A stretch of 12,867 nt of DNA from positions 1 through 12,867 of the forward strand of contig WFRP01000117.1 of the NCBI GenBank assembly GCA_015486505.1. The letters are read 5' to 3'. Under the pieces are notes generated by a model, which searched no databases, had not been told where the DNA came from, and was given only the letters and a program-made list of their open reading frames with translations. Origin of the DNA: Pseudomonadota bacterium. Its GTDB lineage: Bacteria; Desulfobacterota; Anaeroferrophillalia; Anaeroferrophillales; Tharpellaceae. Each line of letters opens with the position of its first letter. The stretch's first letter is position 1. Made by a program: the position numbers and the translations under genes. Shown in pieces: positions 7,785 through 12,867 of this stretch.

Positions 7785-7821
7785 CCCCCCCCACCTTCTG
7801 GAGGGGGCGGGGGTGGTTTTT
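7785..7821 (+). terminator. GC-rich hairpin followed by a T-run
   Basis: CCCCCACC (7788-7795) pairs with GGAGGGGG (7800-7807), with one A-A mismatch, across the loop TTCT. After CGGGGGTGG comes TTTTT (7817-7821). The form fits a factor-independent terminator on the plus strand, but the T-run is nine bases beyond the stem and no plus-strand gene lies upstream. It may equally be one more dispersed C/G-rich intergenic repeat. Confidence 0.35.
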
Positions 7822-7871
7822 CGTAAGCGGTTGCGGAAACGATTTCGTTGTTTTTCGGAAGCGAGCGGGAG

Positions 7872-8002
7872 CCCATTAGTACCTTACAGGTTATTTTCTG
7901 CACAAAAAAACAAGATTTAATAGTCAGAAAATGTTCTGATAAGAGTACTTATTTGCGGGCCGAAAAGGCCCGTTTGGGTTGCGGGCTTGTTCCCGCATTA
8001 GC
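7872..8002 (-). repeat. structured intergenic repeat, inverted copy
   Basis: Read on the minus strand, 8002-7872 matches 41-150 of the left repeat: the GCGGG hairpin (7981-7996), a CGGGCC/GGCCCG stem (7956-7972, loop GAAAA) and the block CGCAAATAAGT...TTATCAGAACATTTTCT. It ends with the AAAATAACCTGTAAGGTACTA motif. The 44-bp end block (7874-7917) matches 1-44 almost perfectly. The second hairpin is a clean 6-bp stem here but has a bulge in the left copy. The two copies face each other across about 7.7 kb containing the metabolic genes and hisS. Confidence 0.8.
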
Positions 8003-8137
8003 ATTACAACTGTTTGAGCGTATTGAGTTTTGCAAGGCGGGCGCAGCGAGCGTAAGGAAAAACAGAAATCTTAACGCCTAGCGGAGAAAAACCGCGCCCG
8101 ACCCCGGATTCGGCTGAATACTTACTATATACCTATA

Positions 8138-10660
8138 TCATAACTTATCGAGGTCGGCTTGACAACCGGAATTTAAGGATTCCGGTAAAAATTTGGCAAT
8201 CTTACCGGCGCTATCAGCCTCAAGAAAGAGAAAGCCGTCTTTTTTTACGGCCCATTTATGAGCATGCCAGGTTTCCGGCAGTTTCCGCGATCCGGCCTCC
8301 GGCTGCAGGAGCCAGCCTGCCGGAGCAAGGCTTACCGCTTTAAGCGCCGGCGGCAGTTTCGACGAATAAGGCCGCAGCAGGGCCAGAAGATTAACCTTTT
8401 CCGGCAATACGTCCGGGTCGATCTGGCCGCCGCCCCAGACCAGCGCCCTAAAATCGCCATACTGCAAAAGCAGTGACGGCGCCATCTCTCGAATTGACTC
8501 GGCATACGAATCCGCGAACTTGAAATCGTTGGCCGGCGGGCCGACAATATCAATTTCAACCCCGTTCAGTGAAAACGGATACGCTAACGATGCAAGTTTC
8601 TGCCAGCGCACACCAAAACGCTCCTGAGTAATCCGACAGAAATTCCTAAACGGCGGATAACCGCTCCAGACACCGTGATACCAGATCTCCCTGACTTTGA
8701 ACTGTTCAACTAAAAAAAGCAGGCCGCCGACCAGGCCGGTTTGGGGCTCGGTCAGAACCAGAGTGTCAATCCGTTTAATTTTCCGCCGCCAGCAATAGGG
8801 CGCAATCACATTCCGCGCGAATGAGAAAAAATTTGCCCCCGTCAAACTCTTCAGATTGCCGCCGGCACCGCTCCACGAGCCGCCGTTAAAAAGCAGCGCT
8901 TCACCGCCGGGGAATTCAAACAGTAAAGTCTGCGGCCGGGCTCCGACAAAAGCGGCGACCGCCACCTGTTCGCGGTTCTGAGAATAGTGCCACCAGCCTA
9001 AATCACCCAGGAAAAGCATAATCAGCAGCATAAGCATCATCCCGGCCACTCTTTTGTTGCCGGCCGTGGTCAAAAACCAGGCGCCTGTAATAATGATAAA
9101 AACGACAAGCGCCATCTCAAAACTTGTCAAAGTTGACAGATAACAACGCCCCGACGGCAACAGGTTTTGCAGAAAAAAACCGCCGGCTAACAGAAAATGC
9201 AGGATTAAAACCAGCGGCTGCAGCAACAAACCCGGCACCAGCGGCAGCCAGACCAACAGCAGCGCCAGCATTCCCAGAGGAATAACCACGAAAGAAAAAA
9301 GCGGAATTAAAATAATATTGGCCGGCAGTGAATAGAGCGAAATAAAATGAACCCGGTTGATCAGCAGCGGCGCGGTGGCCAGGCTGATGGCCGCCGAACT
9401 TACAGCAAGATAGAAGATGCCCTTGAAAAAAAGTTGGCGACGACTGAAATTTTTATAATCTTTCCGGGCCGCAATCCACCTCCACCAGGCCCGCGACCGG
9501 GGCACCACCCATAATATCGTTGCCACCGCAGTAAATGAAAGTTGAAAAGAGAGGGCAAAGAGAGCTTCCGGCCAGAGCAGCAAAATCACCAGCGCCGCCC
9601 CGAAAAGAGCGGAAAAAGCCTCGCGTAAACGCCCGGCCAGCAGGGCCGCGAGAAAAAAAAGCGCCATTATCCCGGCCCGAACCACCGGCAGATGCAAACC
9701 GGCCAACAGGATATATCCCGGCAGAAACACTATGGTTGCCGCCGCCGCAAACGGGCTCGTGCCCTTTACCAGACGGCGCCGGATAAAATCCGGGATAATT
9801 GCTTTAACCAGAAAAAAGAAAAGAGCTACCACCACACTTAAATGGAGCCCGGAAATCGCAAAGAGATGAAAAACGCCGAAATCCAGAAAAAGATTTCGCG
9901 TCTCTAAACGCAACTGATCGCGACAGCCTAAAAGTACCGCCTGCAGGATTGCGGCACTTTCGCGATCACCGGCCGCGTCAGCTAATCTTCGATAAAGACG
10001 GCGGCGGATTTTTTCAATCCGGGCCAGGAATCCGGTTGCCGGTTTATCGATCCTGAGATCCGCAAAACTATCCAGCTTAATCCGGGCAATCAGGCCGGAC
10101 AATATCTGCGAACGTAAACGCCCCCGCAAAAAAGGATGCCGGGCCGGTTTCAACGGCAGCAATTTGGCGTTGATCGTAACGATGTCGCCAACCAGAGGCA
10201 AACGCGGGTCGTCATAAGCGGTTTTCGGCAGATAAAGCTGTATATCGCCGTAACCGGCTAAAACACCAGCAACGGGGGTGAAACGCAGGCGCCAGTTTTC
10301 AGAAGAGCTCTGCGGAAAAGTGGCAATGCGGCCCGTAAGCGTTACTTTTTGCCCGGAAAACGGTTTTCCGGTAATCAGAGAACGGGCACTGAGAAAATGG
10401 GCCCGGCGGCCGGAAATTTTCCAGAGCCCGAACCCGACGACAAGCAGAGTCAGACCGGCAAGCAGGAAAAACTTAAATAATGATAGATTGATTTTTTGCC
10501 GGCGCAGCAGCAGATAATAGCCAAAGATCAGCAGAAATACGGTCAGGAGAATCACAATCGGGTTAAGCCCCAGACAGGCCGCAGCTAAAATCACCCACAG
10601 CAATCCCAATAAAGGCAGCAGGAGCGGCCGATAGATTACCTCAGCCATAAAACCTGTCAT
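8138..10660 (-). CDS. comEC: ComEC/Rec2-type DNA uptake channel with degenerate C-terminal domain
   Basis: ComEC is the inner-membrane channel that carries single-stranded DNA into the cytoplasm during natural transformation. The order is normal: N-terminal helices, a soluble OB-like domain (about 105-215 of the longest frame), then the Competence domain with many helices and the hallmark HLFAISGLHLSVV (272-284). The C-terminal metallo-beta-lactamase-like domain (about 570-800) is present, but its motifs are lost. The usual DVGQG reads FVGARP, LIDGG reads LFNGG (597-601), HPHADH reads EPQTGL (645-650) and the later TGD reads GGG. The domain can hardly bind metal. The longest frame begins TTG 10681 with AAGGA touching it; ATG 10660 (used here) and ATG 10648 are more credible, with no strong ribosome binding site for either. 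It starts 5-38 bases after the intI stop on the same strand, so co-transcription is likely. Confidence 0.9.
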   Translation of the reverse strand: MTGFMAEVIYRPLLLPLLGLLWVILAAACLGLNPIVILLTVFLLIFGYYLLLRRQKINLSLFKFFLLAGLTLLVVGFGLWKISGRRAHFLSARSLITGKPFSGQKVTLTGRIATFPQSSSENWRLRFTPVAGVLAGYGDIQLYLPKTAYDDPRLPLVGDIVTINAKLLPLKPARHPFLRGRLRSQILSGLIARIKLDSFADLRIDKPATGFLARIEKIRRRLYRRLADAAGDRESAAILQAVLLGCRDQLRLETRNLFLDFGVFHLFAISGLHLSVVVALFFFLVKAIIPDFIRRRLVKGTSPFAAAATIVFLPGYILLAGLHLPVVRAGIMALFFLAALLAGRLREAFSALFGAALVILLLWPEALFALSFQLSFTAVATILWVVPRSRAWWRWIAARKDYKNFSRRQLFFKGIFYLAVSSAAISLATAPLLINRVHFISLYSLPANIILIPLFSFVVIPLGMLALLLVWLPLVPGLLLQPLVLILHFLLAGGFFLQNLLPSGRCYLSTLTSFEMALVVFIIITGAWFLTTAGNKRVAGMMLMLLIMLFLGDLGWWHYSQNREQVAVAAFVGARPQTLLFEFPGGEALLFNGGSWSGAGGNLKSLTGANFFSFARNVIAPYCWRRKIKRIDTLVLTEPQTGLVGGLLFLVEQFKVREIWYHGVWSGYPPFRNFCRITQERFGVRWQKLASLAYPFSLNGVEIDIVGPPANDFKFADSYAESIREMAPSLLLQYGDFRALVWGGGQIDPDVLPEKVNLLALLRPYSSKLPPALKAVSLAPAGWLLQPEAGSRKLPETWHAHKWAVKKDGFLFLEADSAGKIAKFLPESLNSGCQADLDKL

Positions 10661-10686
10661 CCCGTTATCACCGAAAACCAATCCTT

Positions 10687-11691
10687 CTAAATCTCCAAAT
10701 CATCCAACGGACTTACCACCCCATGCCCGCCCTGACGTAAAATATGGGTGTAGATTTCGGTCGTTTTTACATCATTATGTCCCAGTAATTCCTGAATCGT
10801 TCGAATATCAGTACCCCGCTGCAAGAGATGGGTCGCAAAACTGTGCCGAAAGGTATGGGCCGTAATCCGTTTGTCAATACCGACCAGTTTGACCGCCCGC
10901 TTGATCGCTTTACTGATAACGCTCGGATCAATATGATGTCGCCGGGTTACACCGCTCACAGGATCGACCGAAAGTTGACTCGAAGGGAAGACGTACTGCC
11001 AGCCCCATTCCCGGGCCGCATTCCGATATTTTTTTGCCAGTGCGTGCGGCAGATAAACCTCACCGAAACCCGAACGTAAATCATTTTGATGGATTAACTC
11101 AACCCGGCGCAAATGACTTTTCAACAATGGAATTATCGAGGCCGGGAAAGTAGTTACCCGATCTTTATCACCCTTGCCGCTGCGAACCGTCAATTGCTTC
11201 ATCGCGAAATCAATTTCCTGAACCCGCAAACGCAGTGCTTCCGCCATCCGCAAACCGCTGCCATACAATAATTTTACCACCAGATGGGGGACGCCCTCCA
11301 ACGCAGCAATTACCTTTACCACTTCTTCCCGGGTCATTACCACCGGAATTCTAGTTTTTTTCGTCGCTCGTTCAGCGCGTAGACTATCCCCCAAAGGCTC
11401 TTGTAAAATATGACGATAAAGAAAAACCAATGCATTCAGAGCCTGATTCTGAGTTGCCGGGGCCACATTCTCATGCACGGCCAAATGGGTAAGATAATCT
11501 TCCACTTTACGATTTTTGTCGATCAGCAGCTCCGACCGACCCTGCATATGATAATAACGTACATAACGCTTGATCCAATCAGCATAAGAACGCTCGGTAT
11601 GAATCGAATAATGCCGTCGCCGCATCACATTATGCAGATCTTCCAATAACTTCGGTTTATTGTGAAAACTACTCGAATTATCATTTGACAT
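10687..11691 (-). CDS. intI: integron integrase (IntI-type tyrosine recombinase)
   Basis: IntI recombines gene cassettes between attC hairpins, folded from single strands, and attI. Numbering from the upstream GTG, the tyrosine-recombinase residues are Arg158 (GSGLRMAEAL), Lys183 (RSGKGDKDR), His289 and Arg292 (HTFRHSFATHLL), His315 (LLGHNDV) and Tyr324 (TTEIYTHIL). The extra helix specific to IntI lies at about 225-262: KYRNAAREWGWQYVFPSS, then DPVSGVTRRHH. This insertion separates it from XerC/XerD, and GGHGVVSPLD near the end is also IntI-like. I prefer ATG 11691 (334 aa), with AGG about seven bases upstream, over GTG 11721, which would leave only a short leader after the candidate -10 box. 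All key residues are intact. The comEC frame opens within a few bases of its stop. Confidence 0.93.
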   Translation of the reverse strand: MSNDNSSSFHNKPKLLEDLHNVMRRRHYSIHTERSYADWIKRYVRYYHMQGRSELLIDKNRKVEDYLTHLAVHENVAPATQNQALNALVFLYRHILQEPLGDSLRAERATKKTRIPVVMTREEVVKVIAALEGVPHLVVKLLYGSGLRMAEALRLRVQEIDFAMKQLTVRSGKGDKDRVTTFPASIIPLLKSHLRRVELIHQNDLRSGFGEVYLPHALAKKYRNAAREWGWQYVFPSSQLSVDPVSGVTRRHHIDPSVISKAIKRAVKLVGIDKRITAHTFRHSFATHLLQRGTDIRTIQELLGHNDVKTTEIYTHILRQGGHGVVSPLDDLEI

Positions 11692-11737
11692 CTCATTACC
11701 TATTGAGCTATTGTGATTCACTTGGATTTATGCGCAG

Positions 11738-11743
11738 ATTATA
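11738..11743 (-). promoter_or_regulatory. candidate -10 box of the intI promoter
   Basis: On the minus strand this is a perfect TATAAT, 46 bases before ATG 11691. The -35 region 16-18 bases upstream (around 11761-11767) is poor. Expected transcription would start near 11731 and cover intI and probably comEC. No E. coli-type LexA box (CTGT-N8-ACAG) is visible in the region. Confidence 0.4.
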
Positions 11744-11790
11744 TCTTACATTATGTGATCATGATATTTAACCTTGGTCATATATACCAT

Positions 11791-11849
11791 AATAACACTT
11801 AAATATCTACTTATCAGGTCAAAAAGATCTGTTAATATAAATGTTAGCA
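11791..11849 (+). other. attI region or degenerate attC-like hairpin next to intI
   Basis: AATAAC (11791-11796) and GTTAGCA (11843-11849) are inverse core-like sites at the ends of a long imperfect palindrome. CAGGTC (11815-11820) pairs with GATCTG (11826-11831, one G-T) around the loop AAAAA, and the AT-rich flanks pair imperfectly. The left arm is several bases longer than the right, as for an attC read on the plus strand. A second GTTA motif lies at 11831-11837, twelve bases before GTTAGCA, like the repeated integrase sites of attI. It is the boundary between the intI leader and the first cassette. Whether it is attI itself or an attC of a lost cassette is open. Confidence 0.5.
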
Positions 11850-12029
11850 AGCTCTAGTATTCCACCATTTTATTGCATCTTCTTTTGATGGATGTCCAGC
11901 TAAATAAATAGCAGTATTCTTTCTACAATCCGTTTCTTTAGGGCAAGTAAACGACCAACAGTCTACTTCGTCACGCAATGTAACCTCACCGCCACAAAAG
12001 GGACACGGCATTAGTTTTTCATCATCCAT
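11844..12029 (-). CDS. Lar-type zinc-ribbon protein (restriction alleviation family)
   Basis: This 61-aa protein has PCPFCGGEV at residues 8-16 (Cys9, Cys12), further cysteines at 24, 29 and 35, and the tail AIKWWNTR. The CPFCG...WNTR layout is that of the Lar restriction-alleviation family, found mostly in phages and mobile DNA. Lar of the Rac prophage modulates type I restriction; here the family, not the activity, is what the sequence shows. AGGAG lies six bases before the ATG. The stop TAA is the complement of TTA 11844-11846, exactly the bases after the G of the core GTTAGCA. It is the only gene of the first cassette and lies opposite to the expected cassette direction. Confidence 0.8.
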   Translation of the reverse strand: MDDEKLMPCPFCGGEVTLRDEVDCWSFTCPKETDCRKNTAIYLAGHPSKEDAIKWWNTRAC

Positions 12030-12042
12030 TTTACTCTCCTGT

Positions 12043-12130
12043 TGCTAACAATCGGGTAGAGCCCGACCGCAAGGAACTCTCCGGTTTAATTTATAGCTTA
12101 TCGGGCGGTGGCTCACCCTAAGCGTTATGT
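12043..12130 (+). other. attC recombination site
   Basis: This 88-bp imperfect palindrome has the full attC plan. R'' is TGCTAAC (12043-12049), L'' is GGGTAGAGCC (12054-12063), L' is GGCTCACCC (12110-12118) and R' is GTTATGT (12124-12130). A further stem ACCGC (12066-12070) with GCGGT (12105-12109) closes a terminal loop of about 34 bases. The left arm has an extra A (12058) within L'' and an extra CG (12064-12065); the right arm has none. In known attC sites the extrahelical bases sit on the L'' side, so this site reads left to right, away from intI, as in ordinary integrons. The ends CTAACAAT and GCGTTATG also match the usual left and right ends. Confidence 0.85.
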
Positions 12131-12349
12131 GAAATTAAGTTTCACACCGGGCATATTAGTTCCATTTACATATTTTTCATAAACGACACTGCCAATCAGC
12201 CCCTTTAGATGTTCTTCTTCTCGTTTTTTCCAAGCTCGAAGATATTCAAGTTCTTCTCGTTCTGTTATTGAGAGTTCTTTTGCACAACTACTACAAATAT
12301 ACTTTATATCAGGTGTTTTGATAATATCGTTACATATATCACAATTCAT
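12125..12349 (-). CDS. small zinc-ribbon protein of unknown function
   Basis: This 74-aa protein has two cysteine pairs, CDIC (Cys3, Cys6) and CSSC (Cys19, Cys22), that would form one zinc site. A charged helix with EREELEYLRAWKKREEEHLK (29-48) follows. Small treble-clef or ribbon proteins of this sort usually bind nucleic acid or a protein partner, but nothing specific can be claimed. GGAGGG lies about six bases before the ATG, directly after a GTTATGT 7-mer on the minus strand (12370-12364). The stop TAA is the complement of TTA 12125-12127 in the R' core of the attC site, so the last codons overlap the recombination site. Confidence 0.75.
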   Translation of the reverse strand: MNCDICNDIIKTPDIKYICSSCAKELSITEREELEYLRAWKKREEEHLKGLIGSVVYEKYVNGTNMPGVKLNFT

Positions 12350-12385
12350 TATTGTTCCCTCCTACATAACAAAGCACTCAGCTAC

Positions 12386-12592
12386 TTAATATTCCGGAGT
12401 ATAGTTGTTGCAATACGGTAAAAATGGATTGTCATCGCTATCCCCGGCTGAACATCTTTGATCGTATATGTCAGTATCGTCATAAAAGCGACACTTGAAA
12501 CTAGCACAATTAATTCCTGCTGATTTTTCTTGTGCATAACAAGTCAATGTCACCGACTGGCTACCCGTTAGTAATTTCTGTGTATCATTCAT
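12386..12592 (-). CDS. cysteine-rich 68-aa protein of unknown function
   Basis: I do not recognise this protein. It has five cysteines (18, 29, 34, 47, 61) in a polar, acidic chain ending CNNYTPEY, with no signal peptide or hydrophobic segment. I chose ATG 12592 because GGAGG lies seven bases upstream; the frame stays open to 12643, but that extension overlaps the next gene and has no ribosome binding site. It begins 14 bases after the stop of the DUF3850-like gene, with no attC hairpin between, so those two probably share a transcript. The zinc-ribbon gene starts 36 bases beyond its end. Confidence 0.65.
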   Translation of the reverse strand: MNDTQKLLTGSQSVTLTCYAQEKSAGINCASFKCRFYDDTDIYDQRCSAGDSDDNPFLPYCNNYTPEY

Positions 12593-12605
12593 GATCTGTC
12601 CTCCT

Positions 12606-12612
12606 GTTATGT
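12606..12612 (+). other. att core-like 7-mer (GTTATGT)
   Basis: This is the same 7-mer, in the same orientation, as the R' core of the attC site at 12124-12130. Its TTA again forms the stop codon of the minus-strand gene to its right. It would mark a cassette boundary, but no convincing attC hairpin precedes it. GCATAACAAG near 12535 is the best R'' candidate and its arm does not pair well. Confidence 0.35.
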
Positions 12613-12867
12613 GCCCATAGAAATAGGCGTTATTTCCAAACACACATAATTTTGTTGCAGTCCTATAAAATCAGACAGGATATAGATGATTTTGAAGTCT
12701 GGTATTGGTGGTGAGATGACATCGTGGGCATTATAATTTTTGTCCTCAAGTGGCATAAATTGTATGATGTCACCAACTTGATAATCTCTGTCATTTTTAC
12801 GCACCTCAAAAGTTTTCTTACCCTCCAAAATATGGCACAAGTAGCATTGCCTTATTTTAAGCTGATG
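12607..12867 (-). CDS. DUF3850 / ASCH-like protein, 5' end outside window
   Basis: The frame runs off the right edge. Its first visible residues are HQLKIRQCY, followed by GKKTFEVRKNDRDYQVGD, the signature of DUF3850, a small beta-barrel domain related to ASCH/PUA-like folds that are thought to bind RNA or modified nucleotides. The C-terminal part, with IIYILSD and NYVCLEI, matches the closing strands of the domain. Family proteins begin just before the HxLKI phrase, so only a few codons are missing. Such genes are common in phages and plasmids. The stop TAA comes from the core-like 7-mer at 12606-12612, and the next gene follows after 14 bases. Confidence 0.8.
   Translation of the reverse strand, partial: HQLKIRQCYLCHILEGKKTFEVRKNDRDYQVGDIIQFMPLEDKNYNAHDVISPPIPDFKIIYILSDFIGLQQNYVCLEITPISMGT

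Larger units (their letters stand above)
7611..8137. other. repeat-filled intergenic region between hisS and comEC
   Basis: No gene is supported in this 527-bp gap. It holds, in order, a probable hisS promoter zone, a CGCAAAGA tandem repeat (7703-7726), a GC-rich hairpin (7788-7807) and the inverted copy of the left-edge repeat (7872-8002). Last comes GC-rich sequence with a small GCGG/CCGC stem near 8080-8095, downstream of comEC. Short open frames across it (for example the one reading FVSRKDAKTQRK) are translated repeats, not proteins. Confidence 0.75.

Noticed and set aside
7676..8081. Two small plus-strand reading frames (67 and 77 aa)
   Set aside because: They are translations of the CGCAAAGA repeat, the GC hairpin and the inverted intergenic repeat; there is no ribosome binding site or protein-like pattern.
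10687..11721. Ordinary XerC/XerD recombinase
   Set aside because: The insertion with KYRNAAREWGWQYVFPSS and DPVSGVTRRHH before the second catalytic box is specific to integron integrases, and an attC site lies next to it.
11815..11831. LexA operator before intI
   Set aside because: CAGGTC-N5-GATCTG is a dyad but does not match CTGT-N8-ACAG, and it is better explained as the tip of the attI or attC-like hairpin.
12530..12612. A second full attC ending at GTTATGT 12606
   Set aside because: GCATAACAAG near 12535 resembles R'', but the L arms do not pair and the stretch is coding for the 68-aa gene.
12593..12643. N-terminal extension of the cysteine-rich 68-aa protein
   Set aside because: It overlaps the end of the DUF3850-like gene and has no ribosome binding site, while ATG 12592 has GGAGG at seven bases.

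Overview
The window reads as a chromosomal segment of a Gram-negative bacterium, most likely a Desulfobacterota ('deltaproteobacterial') lineage. This is inferred from the cysteine-rich HisRS insertion, the ADP-forming acyl-CoA synthetase and the repeat-rich intergenic regions; no rRNA or other marker settles it. The left 10.7 kb is fairly GC-rich housekeeping and metabolic DNA. The right 1.15 kb (about 11722-12867) is visibly AT-rich and looks acquired.

Left part. Positions 1-150 hold a structured intergenic repeat whose inverted copy lies at 7872-8002. A plus-strand block follows: a crotonase-family enoyl-CoA hydratase (437-1246), a fused ADP-forming acyl-CoA synthetase two bases later (1249-3387), and a TauE/SafE permease (about 3484-4248) preceded by an inverted array of 7-bp repeats. 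Converging on it from the right is a minus-strand operon: hisS (6342-7610), a small unknown gene overlapping the hisS end (5867-6355), and an unrecognised 487-aa protein (4370-5833) with faint carboxylate-amine-ligase-like motifs. The 7611-8137 gap is packed with repeats.

Right part. A 1-kb integron integrase gene (intI, 10687-11691, minus) sits directly upstream of comEC (8138 to about 10660, minus). The ComEC permease core is intact, but its C-terminal metallo-beta-lactamase-like domain has lost every recognisable metal-binding motif. Upstream of intI come an attI-like or attC-like imperfect hairpin (11791-11849), a clear attC site (12043-12130) and another core 7-mer (12606-12612). Between them are small cysteine-rich genes: a Lar-type zinc ribbon, another zinc-ribbon protein, an unknown protein, and a DUF3850/ASCH-like gene cut by the window edge.

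Main point of interest. This is a chromosomal integron whose cassette genes all lie on the same strand as intI and point toward it, although the attC arm asymmetry says the attC site faces the usual way, away from intI. Three of the four cassette genes take their stop codon exactly from the TTA of an att core site. The integrase, which folds and recombines single-stranded attC, is apparently co-transcribed with the channel that imports single-stranded DNA.
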